Of a DNA stretch of 64,000 nucleotides, positions 24,601 to 37,200 are shown piece after piece. Origin of the DNA: Symbiodinium kawagutii (Eukaryota; Sar; Dinophyceae; Suessiales; Symbiodiniaceae); NCBI GenBank assembly GCA_009767595.1, contig VSDK01018023.1:632352-696351 (forward strand). Direction: 5' to 3'. The notes beneath the pieces are model-generated. The model ran no database searches and was not told where the DNA came from. It saw nothing but the letters and a program-made list of their open reading frames with translations. A program made the position numbers and the translations under genes. Each line of letters starts with the position of its first letter. The first letter of the stretch is position 1.

Positions 24601-27600
24601 GTGCAACAAAGTTGTCTGGGTCCACAGGCGCTGGCTGCTCAACTCCAGGCGCTGGCATCTCCTGGCTCATGTCATCCAACCTCAAAGTTGGCAAGGAGTC
24701 AAAGTTTGGCTGGGACGAATCACCATCTGCCTCCTTAGCGCCACCATCAGCATCACCTGCTGTCTCTGGGTGGATAGCATCAGCATCTGCATCAGCTGCA
24801 GGCACTGTTGGCTGGGAAGCATCAGCTGCAGTCACTGTTGGCTGGGAAGCATCAGCTACAGGTGCTTGTTGAGAAGCATCAGTTGCGGGTGCTGGCTGGG
24901 AAGCATCGTTGGCATCTGATGCCGCAGCTTCCATGTCATCAACACGCGTCTTCTTTGGATCAGGAGATTTGACCGGAGTCTCGCCAGAAACATGCATGTC
25001 ATCACCAACAGCAGGGCCATTGCTCTCCACGGGAACGGCTTTCTCAGGAGTTGATGCTTTCTTGGGGCGCTTAGAGCGGGTCTTGGTTGCGGCTTTGGCT
25101 TTGGCCGCAGGAGATCCCTGATTGGGTACGTCGCCGGACCCACCAGTGCCGGATCCTGCAGGCATCTGCAGCCACGCATGCTTTCATGAACGCGCGCGCC
25201 AGAGTGATATATATATATATATATACATACTATTGAAAACTGAAATGTGCTCAATAAAAAATACGCATTATATATTTTGAATATAGTTAAATATATACGT
25301 ATTACATTCTACGTGGATGTGTAATAATTCATGGAAATGAACTATTGATAATTTCATACGGTATACGGGGAATTTGGGCCTAAGTAAATTGTTGGTTTTG
25401 AAACAAACCCCCACATATATCCTCCGCCTTCGAAAGTCGCCAAAGTTTTGGCCATTTGCTCGTTAAGCTCCGCCTGTGTCAAAACCCGAGGTGCTGCTGC
25501 GCCACCATCTGCGGCCGAGGAAGGTGCCTGGGGACGGGATGGCATGTTTCTGAAACATGCCCTGGTGCAGTTGGTCACGATCAAATGCACCTGGTTGGCG
25601 TTGGCTTCAGCAAGAGCGCTTTTCTTGGTTCTTGCCATGGTCACTCCTGCGTGCCACAGAGCACACAAACAGTTTTACACAACAAAGGTAAAGAAATCAT
25701 CCGGGCACGCCGGGGCTTCATAGGGCCCAAAAACTCAATCACGCTGAATCACGCTGAATCACGCTGTTTTTTTCCCCAGGCTGCGTTTTCGTAAGCCGAA
25801 TCACGCTCAATCACGCTCAATCACGCGCAGCAACGCGTGCCCAAAAAGGCTCCCAGTGGCCAAATTTATGATTGATTTAACCAATTTATCAATAACTGAT
25901 AGCCAAACCGATAAGGATTCTATAGTATTTCATCATGTTTCTTGCATTGTTGCGAAGCCCATGCTCAATCTAAGCTCGAGAAAGGTGTCATTTTCGCTTT
26001 GAGGCTTTGATATGTGAATCTTTTGCAAAGCTGACCCACAGTTCCATTTGATCTTGCAATGTCATCCAATAACCTATATGGCCATATGGCGCAAAGTCCA
26101 GTGATGAGCTGCTGATCATAAGTTTTGATTCCATGCATGCCCGTACATGCCTCCATAATTTCCCATAAAGAAATCATGCCCCACTCAATTAGTGAGTTTG
26201 GACCAACCTCGCATTCAAACAGTACACCCAAAACAGGAGTGTGTGCTAGGTTTGTAGTTGGCCGCCTCTGGCTGCTTCTTGGTCGTCTTGGGTCCGCGCG
26301 CGCGCGCGCGCGCCTTTTGACCCAACAAAACAAAGCCAAAAGGCGCGCGCGCGCGCGCGGACCCAAAATCTCTCGGGGAAACCATCTGGGGCAATTGAGG
26401 AGGCAACTGCGAATTGAACAGGAGTGTGTGCTGTACTATTGCGGTTGTGAGTTGGATACTCGACGGAAATTTGGAAATCAAACGTCCGACGACTCATGGA
26501 AAGCTGAAGCAAGCAGTTACATGAAAAACTAATTGTTGAATTGGGAACCGTCAACCATCATCCATCGATATCATTGCGATTCATGTCAACCAATTGGGAT
26601 TCAAAAATAACCTTAGATTTATTTAGCATAAACACTTTTAAAATTTGAGGTCATCCTCCCCCAACCAGTGCGGGAAAACCTGTCCCTTGTTTCGGCAGCA
26701 ACCCCTTGATGCTCAGAGGTCAATACGTATTTCTATTTGCAAATTATATCAATTTGATTTATATATATATAGATAGATTATAAATACTTACTATTTTTAT
26801 TTATATATTTACAATTGTATATGTTGTAAATATATATATATATATATATATATTATTTAGTGAGTATATATATATATATATGATTTGGTTTACATCATAT
26901 AATATATAAGCATATACACCTGCAAACCACGGTGCCAAGCATTCACTGTGAACCACCTGGCTGGTAACGGTTGTAATCATATATTGAATGCATAGCTTTG
27001 GCATTCGTAATAGTTATCATAGATGTACCGTCTATTTTGGGTTCCCAATTTTGAGAAACCCTTAAATCATGAATTATATATCGCAATGGACCAGTCAAAG
27101 CGAACCCTCAGTTAACCAGGGTACCGATCACAAACCATTACAGAGCCAAGAATCACCCCAGTGGACACAAATCACCATCAATGATGTTTAATTGTATATA
27201 TAGTCGCCAATGCTATATGGGATTCTCCTGCTGGCCACCCACCATGGGAAACCCTTTCCTAGAAAGTTCTATTTCATGTTTATCCGGATCCTGGATCACC
27301 CTATCAGCACGATCACGATGGTAAATTATATATCAAGCAATTGGTACCAATCATCAACCAACCAGTAGCCTTATACAGCCACATATGACTCTGGGATCCA
27401 TAAGGCCTTATTGTAAATATCCCCATTGGATTTACCAGCAGGGTAAGTATATATATATAATATAAACCTGATGGGACGTTCTCCTGGCCTGCTTCCACCC
27501 CAGTCTCCTGAATCAGCAAGCGCTGGCCAGGCTGAAGAGGAACACGTCTGAACCACAAATCTGCCGATCGCACAGGACAGCAGCGCGGTTCACATGGATC

Positions 27601-28208
27601 CCAAAAGAACCAAACTTATAATCATCAACCCAAAATTTAAAGGGCCCAATAATTTGTTAAGCAACTTCATGATCAATGATTGATTTTTGAATACATCTCA
27701 GCAAAAAGTGACAAACAGTTTCTGGGCAACTGCGGATGTTTTCCTTTTAATTCGGAGCACAGCTCACAGCGGGGAAAGCCACTGCGTTGTCAGCTAATTT
27801 GCGTTCCACCCTGTGATCCATGCTGGCCGCTGTATACTACGTAGCTAGTATACATTTATACATATAATTAGATTTATATATATATATATATCATTTTTTT
27901 AAGATCATTGTTTAGATATCGATGTGCTAGCTGAGTAATTATAAACGGACTCGGACCCCAGGGAAACGCCGCACCAAAAGAATTTGTACGTCATTAGACG
28001 TCAAGTCCTGGTAGCGATGGGTCAGGGCAGAATACACCTCGTCGATGTTCTTTGATCAAGAACTCCTGGAGCAAGCAAGCTCAAGGGCAGGGGAAACTGT
28101 ACGTGTGCACAATTACCCAACATATATCATGAATTCGAAGCGATCCTGGTTGCAATTTTTACATAATATATATTTAATTTTATATTTAAATAATATATAT
28201 AGATTTAA

Positions 28209-28262
<54 letters not shown>

Positions 28263-31200
28263 TGATCAGCCAATGCAAACATGCAATCACTGCGGCTCCG
28301 AACCCAGGCAGCCCGGCATGTCCGTCCTTCACATCATCAAGTCGGGCGTCTTGGAACCACTGCAGTGCGACTGCCTTGGGCTGAGTGTGCCAATTGCTAT
28401 ATATAGCGTGTTTTATCATATATATATTTTATTTATATGGGATCTTGTCGATGTAAATTACCAGCTACACTATATATATTTTCCCAACATTCGTACATAT
28501 TTTTAAACATATATCCACCCACCACGTGCACCCTTTATAGCAAAGTTGCGGGTTGGCCACGTCGATCATGGACGAAGCGATCCATATAGCATCTTCGCAA
28601 TGAACTTGTCGATGATGAAGTCGCCTGATCACCGGCAGGGGTTGCGGCTACCCGCATGCAAGCTTTTAACCCAGTCAGATTCACGTCATTAAATCCAACC
28701 AGGGCACCATGTGGGCCAAATGCAAACGGCTAACATGATCACCGAAGCTGCGAGGATAGGCCGAGGTATCTCGCAGATTCTTCCCCCCACTCCTCAGTAG
28801 TTTCAGATCAACAACCGCACGATTAGAGTCAGTAAGTAAATGAATTGGAACAATTATGATTTGTTAATTGCAGTCAAATTTCACCGACTTTTTGGTCTCG
28901 GTTTTTTTGACTTTGGTCACCTCCCGCCCGCTTTCAGCTTGAAGAGATTTGAGTTGCTGTTGGTGAGCCCTCGTAATTTTCCCAGCTCGTTGATGGATAG
29001 CATCGAACCAGGGCCTAGGCATATACAGTATTCAACGATGTTGAACTAAACCCACATTGCTATGTTGGAAAAGACTGCTCACGTGCTAGTCAATTGGAAC
29101 CGTTGCCGCACCAAGGTCCACTGAGACATGTGCACATTGCCGATGGCGAGTGAAGGCTTGCTACACCAATGGCCATATTTAGCCATCCACCTGGGCAGAT
29201 GGAGGGCAGGGACCATGCGTATAGCTGATGACAAGGTCACTGAGTGTATTATTTCAACAGCTGCTAGCTGCATGTGAGGCACCAGTAAATGAATTGAATT
29301 CGATCTGATACACCCGCATATAGATCAAGTTGGTGACAAACTTGTAGCATATAGTCGAAGTACGGGAAGGATGGCAAGCATGACTGCTTCGGGTTCTCTA
29401 TCATGAAGTAGCACCGCCGAGCAATTGCAAGAGCTATGCATAGTGCTGCCCTGGTGGCCACTACATTCATGATTTCTACCCACTCAAAAGTGTAGCGGTT
29501 TCCCATAAAGCCGTTGTCTTCACATCGACCGTGCTGGCTGGAAGACATCCATGTGAAGCTATTGCACGGTACCCCCAAGAAAAGTAACGCGTGCTCTTCC
29601 AAACGCAGCACACGTTGTAAGCAAGTAAAAAAGCCATGGAGGCTCAGAATGTTCTCCATAGGTTTGGTGTCCTTGTCGAAGGTAAGCCTTAGATCGTGAT
29701 CTGAAGTTAAAGGGCTATATTGATATTCGCTCAAGTGATTCAGAAAATAAAAAAGATGATATATCATTCAGCCATGGGACATCTTCTCACCAAGACGTCC
29801 TTAGCTCGTTCTTGTGATGAACTAATCAATTTGTCTAGGCTATGATCAAGTACGGCGAGTTGGGCCACTAATTCATACAGGTTTCCAAAGCCTCCAGCTA
29901 CTTCACCGACACCAGAGAAAATCTCGAAGCATTTCACATCCTGAGCAGGCGATATGGTGAGGAGGTCGTGATATGTAATTATAGAACTAACGCAAATGAG
30001 AAACACGAGAGGTCACCGCTGCGTTTGTGGAGACTTCAGCGATGTAGTCTGCTGCATGTATCCTTAATTACACCCGCATGCATGTGCACAACATGTGTTT
30101 TGCATTTCACTGCTGTACGTGTATAACTAAGTGTGGTTCAGCACAGGCGGCAGCCCAATCACCAGTAGAAAGGCAGCAGACAGCCGGGATAGCCGGAGAC
30201 TTGTCATGATCTGTACCCAAGTTCAAGGCACCGTTGATGCAAAATGCTTCGGCAAGATAGATCATGAGGGATACATGGATCATATCATATATGTGCACGC
30301 ACAGCTCCAACGGCCGGGTATACGCATTGGGCAATTTGCGCATTTTCTTTTTGAAACACCCCCTGAGTGCAGCCATCAGAAACTGCCGCACTAGAAATTG
30401 CTGCTACTTAATTGAGCTAGCTTCGATCACGTAGCCAGTTCAAATCAAGATCGGAATAATATTAATCAAAAGCTGTTCATTTTTTATAGATGTACAACGT
30501 GGCCACGATCAAATGCTATAGCTATTATAGCTGCATACCACGCATCAAAGTACACATGATATGCGCTGCTATCTAATCTAGAGCTGCGCGATTTGCGAGC
30601 TCCCAAAAAAGCTCATTGCACAGGCCCCCACAGATCAGACCTCGAATGATATCGAGGGCAAACAGCTGCAATCGATCAAGCACCTGACCAGCAAGGGAAC
30701 GCAGTTGAAATTAATCATGCTTATACGCTTGCACTACGTATGCATATGTGCAACGTGCATGCCTGCTTCAGCCGGCATAGTCCATCCAGCCATAATGGTC
30801 GCAGTGGCATACCTTAAGCTCAAGGGACCGCAAGCATACATGTGATCATGAGTGAATGTTGATTTCATGAATTATTATAATGCCAAGATGCGCATGGCGA
30901 ATAGAGGGGAATGCACTCCACATCAGCGTGCAGCCACCTTTCTTATCGACCTGATGCTGAGTTGGTTAACCATGCATGTACACATGTTTAAACATGATAT
31001 GAATATTCAGTATCGATGCATATGCATATATCGAGTCCCTAGCCTTATGGTCTCCGAACTGAACCTTCACTTTCTGCACATAGAAGTTGTGTCCGTAGAG
31101 CACAGCATTGATGTTTTTGACATCAGCCGTGTCCGTTGCGGGCTTGCAGGTGAAGCTCCTTAATGTTATATCAAATCAAGTTGGGCAGGATTGATACGTG

Positions 31201-34200
31201 CAGCATAGACCTGAAATTCAAAATTCTAAAATGCAAAAAAGAATCACTCGCTCGAAATTGCCTTCAACCTCTTTCACCAGCGCTGGGACACCGCATTCTC
31301 TGATGAATTTGATGCCCTGCTGAGCCTTTGCCTGTCGTGCCACCTTTGCTTTTTGGTGCTTGTCAACTTGCTGCTTGTCCCCCTTCTCTGCTGAGGCCTC
31401 CTCCTGGACCTGTTCCTTTGCTGCATTGCCTTCTCCATTGGCCTCACCTTCATGTGCCGGTACCTTTGGACTCTTGGAGGGAGACACCTCTTCAGCCGTG
31501 TTCGGTGCTTTGCGCTTTCTGCGCTTCCCTGCTTCTCCACCTGCACCTGCTGCAGCTGGTTCGCTGGATTCCTCAAGCTTACCTTTACCTTTTCCCTTTG
31601 GTTTCCTTCCCCTGCCAGCTCCATTTCCTCTTCCTCGACCTTTGCCTTTGCCTTTCCCTTTCCCCACCGCCAACTGACGCTCTGCGCGATCCTGTGCGCA
31701 CATGGACATACATGCATGGTACATGCAGCTCAAAAAATCAAAAAAGTAAAGTGCATGCATATATCATGATGCCATTTATAAGCATATACAATAGTTAGCA
31801 TGATTAACGGCAGGCCGCTTTGAAGTCTTCCTCAGATTCGCTTGCATGGCAGCCACATCCTGGAAGTCAATCACCTCTTTCGGTGGGAATGTCAGACTGG
31901 TCTTCACCAAAGGTTCCCGATCCTGCAGCTGCAGGCAGTGGGCTTAAAGGTTTAAACCCACATGCGGCCTTCAGGATCCCAAATGCTTATGTGGCCCAAG
32001 GTTTAAATCATGCCATCATCCCATGATCCCCTTACGCCTTGAAGGCGGTAGCTTTGCAGCTGGCAGCTTGCTCCCGAGGCAGATCAGGCTGAGAAGCCGG
32101 GGTCTGGGCAAGTGATTTGCAATCATTGGCCATGGTTCAAGAATTGAAAAATAGCGATCAACTTTAGCTTAATTAAGTTGAAACTAGCCTCATCATCCTC
32201 ATCATCGGGCTCGCCATCTTCCGCTGCAGCATACTCGATGACCATTGATGGTTCCCGTGAGAGCGATGACTCCTGGTTTATGGCCCATGCCGATCAACAA
32301 ACATAAACAATGTTGGAATCAATAATGGGACAAAAAATGCTTTGGATTTTTATGTCCTTACAGTTCGCTTTTGCACTTCCAATTGCAAGACCATCGATGA
32401 TCACATCATCAGAAGGAACTGGTTCACCTTCGATCTTAGCTTTGTAGATCTTCTTGAGGATGGCAATTCTCGGGTGCCTGCAAGAATGAATGCTGATTTG
32501 ATACCCCCTATAAAATTTATATATGGCCTGGCTTCCCATGTACGGCAACACAATCTCGCCAAATATGTGATCAGAGATCGCACGCGTGGACCTTCTAATT
32601 TGGCCCAAGCCTGGGCCGATCGGTGGAGCAGATGCAATTATTTGGGGTAATATTGGTTGATCATATTTTGAAGAAATCATGGTCACGGCAGGATACTCTG
32701 ACCGCACCCTTGTAGCCGCGGTTGGACTTCAGCTTCGCTTCGTTGTAGAGCTTGTATGTGTAAGCTAAATGAAGCATAGCAACCTAAGGACTGGCAAATT
32801 GATTTAAACAAATGAAACGCTTCATATATATTATGCTGTCTTATGCTGTTTTTCTGGATTGAATCCCTCAAGCTGAATCGATAAGCATGATCAAAGTGAT
32901 GTTGGTTAATGCAAGGCACTTTGTGTTGGTTGACTGAGGCCAAAGGTTGCCCTCCAAGTGCCCTGATATAGGCCTTAACTAGATTGAAGTTCTTGTCGGT
33001 ACAAAGGTCCTCTTCACAAACCTGTGCAGCATCAAGGAGTGGAGCTGGAGGTATATGTAAGTATATGCGCATGACATTTTGAAAGAATTATTATCATCAG
33101 CAGGCACCTTAATCGATCCGTCTTTGAAGTCAGTGATGGGGAATGCCTGCCATCCAATTGGCAACAAATGGCAACCATATGGTACGTTGACACTGGCCTG
33201 ATCTGATCGAATAGTCTCCAGGAAAGCTTCCACAAAGGGCTTCAAGGCGTTGGAGATCTTTAGGATTTCTGCCTGAATTGGCAATACCCCCAGAATCCTA
33301 GAAAATCAGTGGACTGATCAGTGGTTATGATAATGCATCCAAATGACATCCACCTGGAACTTCATTGGGACCGAAAAAGTCGCCGAATCCGTCATGGGTT
33401 TCAGGGAGTCGGGCAAGAACTGGCACCGCTGGAGGCTCTATGAGCTGCTGGAATTCAGCGGGCGCAGTGGCACTGGATGCACATGATGCAGTTCCCAGTT
33501 TCTATTGAATGAAGCGGGCTTCATATCCATCCAACCGACCCAACCAACCAGCTAATGATAAGTAACTTAAGCATCAAAACCAACCAACCAACCAACCCAC
33601 CAAACCAACTCAACTGGCCAATGCGCAATTGCTAGTGGCTTGTTTCACAAACCTCGAGCTGTCAAGAGCAAAAAGCACAGTGGGGGATCTTACCTCGGCG
33701 TTGCCGGTCTCGCCAGCCACCAAGCGTGGAGAGCACGGGCATGATACCCAAAGACAATTCAACCCAAACGGCTGCGGAGATCATCATTTTTTCCCCACAA
33801 CGCGTTTCGTGTTGAAAGTCATGTCTGGGGAAAAAGTCATCAAAATTGATACTTTTGACCACATGTTACCTATAGGTGCGTTTGGGATCCTGAGGGCCAT
33901 GTGGCAATTTGGTGACGGTGGGGTATCGAATCGCCCCTGGGCCCCCTCCTGGAAGACGTACTTGAAACTATATGTATATATATATATATATCTATATCAC
34001 TTATCATCATGATCAGCAGCATTGTTATCGTCATTGCAAACTTTAGCCACTTACATGTTGCCTTCACATGAGCTGAAAACAAAGGGGGTAATAAGAGAGT
34101 AGTATTGGAGGATCCCTGGTTCAGAATTCGCTGCCCCGCCGCAGCTATATCAGACATTCATGGTGTTTTCGGACTGCTTGATTTAGTTGGGGAACGACAT

Positions 34201-37200
34201 CTTGAACGACATCCGAAACGACATCTGAACGACATCCAGACATATACGTAAAAGTTTATGTATTGTATTTAAATCATATATCCACACAGAAATATATTGT
34301 ATTTTGTCCATCCTGATAATTGGCAAGCTTTATTTCAGTTACCTTACTTGTCTAGTTTGGCCAGCTGACTCGGGGCCGAAACGACATTTGAAACGACATC
34401 TGAACGACATCAGAACCTGTGCCAGGATGCTCAGCTGACCTATTGCTACGAGCAGATATTATAGAATGTGCTACAAAGTATTACAACCTTTGCAAAAGTA
34501 CTACAACGTACGACAAAGGATCGCAAAGTATTGCAACGAACTACGAAGAAGAATCTAGTTCAACCAGTTCAGATTCCAGCGCGGAGACAAAATATGAAGA
34601 CCGCCGCTTGGAATTCCACCCATTTCATGTTGGGATCAAGATTTTCAAGCAGGGTTTTTTTTCCGCCTCACATCTCTTCTACAGTCTTGCTGTAAAGCAA
34701 CGCAGTCTTGCTGCAACTTTGTGCGAGCTCAAAAGTCTGGACACCACACCTTGGATCACCAAGTCACACATATCCATCCCTTGCGGCTTAGCACTTCGCA
34801 CAAACTGACTTCCGAAATCGAACCGTGTGATGCTGCTTTCCGCAGACCGTAGTCTTGAAACCGGCGATTTTTTTCTCCTCTTGGAGGTGCTCAGCTGCAA
34901 CTCGCGAAGAAATTTCACACCACTTGTGCTTCTCCAGAAGAAACTCTTTTACTTGCTTCTTTCATTGCCTAACTTTCAGAAACATACCCCTATTGAAACA
35001 ATACAGAAAGTTACCCTAAGATTCTTTCTCACCGACCTGGACGTGGGTCATAGTCGTGCCATCCTTGGTAGACAGCTGGCTTTCGTTCCCCCCTTCACAG
35101 GTTGGTTCCTTGCTGTAGCTTGGGTGGTAGATCCGTGACACGAGCCCTTCGGTGGACCTGAGTGCTGGTAAAACTAACCATCGACCTACCATTTTCCATG
35201 GCTGGTTAGTCGCAGTATTTTGGTTAACCATCGGTTGAGTTACTGGTAAACCACTCATAATTTGTTTCTCTGTGCTATCACCAATCACATTGAAATACCT
35301 GGTAAATCATTGGTTAATCAAGGCTTAGTTAAGTCTTGGCTAATCATTAGATTGTCAATTGGTCAGTTGATTATTAGTTAGTTCATTGGCCAATTAGTTA
35401 GTCAATCAATTAGTTAATTGGTCAACAATAGTTGCTTGGTTAAGTTTTGACTAATCATTAGTTAATTAATTTGTTACTTAGTCAATTAGTTAGTTAAGTG
35501 GCCAATCATTAGTTAGTGAATCAGTTTGTTAATTGGTTCATCACTCGTTGCTTAGTTATGTCTGGGCTAATAATTAAGTTAATTGGTTGATTCTTAGTTA
35601 GTTGATTGATTGATCACTATAGGTGATTAGTTAGTTCCTTGGTTCATAGGCCAGCCGCACTACTCCCCTTTGACCCACCATGACCGGGCGCCGCGGTCAA
35701 GGTACCAGTCCCATCACCCAGGTGGCCGTGCATCCCCGGGGCGATCTGGTGGTGTCAGCCGGTGCGGATAGGCAGCTGCGCTTGTGGGTGCCTTGGCCAC
35801 AGCGGAACAGTGGAGCTGATGGGCTACCGTGGGGGGATCAAGCCATCACCTTCCAACGGTCTTCCACTGGAGGACCAGAGGACTTGAGGGCTTGAGGGCT
35901 GGCAAGCCTAGCTCACTCTGAGGACTTGAGGGCTGGCAAGCTGAGAAACAGCATCCTTGGCCATGATCGGCCCATTCATTCCTGCTCCTGGGATGAATCA
36001 GGCGCCAGGGATTGCGGAGGGTGAGCCAAATCCACGAGAAACAGCACGGCCATGGGCGAGGCAATTCGGTGCCCAACAGCTTGGACCCAAATCTGATCAC
36101 TCATGATGTGTTTTGCTCCTTTTGCTTGGCTGAGAGCTGCTGAACGCCCAAGCTGCACATATCTCAGCCCCGCTGCAGCTGCATCGGTGGCCGGTTGGCA
36201 CATGTTGGGACTGGGGCGCAGGTGACCAGTTCCTGAGCTGCGACTCTGACCTGGTCTTCTACTGGTCCCTCCCTCCGCCTGATCTGGAGCCCGTGGAGTC
36301 TCCTTCCATGGAGGTGCCGTGGCAGATTGAAGCGCCATGACTTGGGGTGCTATGGGTGCTGGCGGCCATGATGGCGCCACGGAAAAATGATGGATTTGGA
36401 CGCAACTGGATGGAGGGTACAGCATGGTCAGCATGGGGATTGACAAGCCCATTTAGTTGAGGTTAAGGTTAGGGTTTAGTAAATCTTGGTGGAAAAGTCC
36501 AAAGAGTCTATCCCTGACATCAGACTTCGATCCTGGGAGTTTGATTTGAAACATCCAGAAACTTGCAGCCAACTGTATGCTGGTTGTGAAGTTTCAGCTC
36601 TTGCCAGCGCAGCACGTCCCATGATATTTGCGCTCTGCTGACGGTGAGTGTCCTGATCTATGACCCGTAGATAAAAATATAACCCACCACAGTAGCAGAA
36701 CATACATACCGTTCTTGAAGTTTGAAGTAAGCGGTCGCCAAGAATGCCAATTTATTTGAATGCACCGTTTGGAATCTCAGAAGTATATAATCACAAGAGG
36801 TTACAACTATCACATTGCAACCAACAAATCGTTACGTCATACAACCTGTGACATGACGCTTGGCTGCAGTACCAAAGAGACCACGCATCATTGTCAATTC
36901 AGCATTAGCCCAGCAGAAGTCTCGGCTGCAGCAAACCTCCGAGATCCCCCTGCATGTCATCGTCCCATGTCAGCTCTTCCAAGTGGATCAAGATTCCTAT
37001 CAGTGACCATTCCTCACTCCGATGGTGGTTCAGTAATTCAGCGAGTATAATTTCAATTAATTCGATGGCTATACTGGTCGGCCCTGGCCAAAAAGAAAAG
37101 GTCAAATAAAGAGCTCACAAAAATGGCAGTGGTTGCAGGTTTGAGCCCATTCCCCACAACTGGTAGGTGGCAACACTGCGGTAAACCCGTCAGTTCTGGC

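Larger units (their letters stand above)
15557..35707 (+). other. About 20-kb intron of the POC1-like gene holding other genes
   Basis: Blade 5 ends at 15556 and the next blade (SPITQVAVHPRGDLVVSAG) appears only at 35708. Between them lie two minus-strand multi-exon genes and a plus-strand P-loop exon. Confidence 0.5.

Noticed and set aside
36463..36478. Telomere-like GGTTAGGGTTTAG
   Set aside because: Only one or two units; similar short stretches at 62186 are also isolated. No telomeric array.
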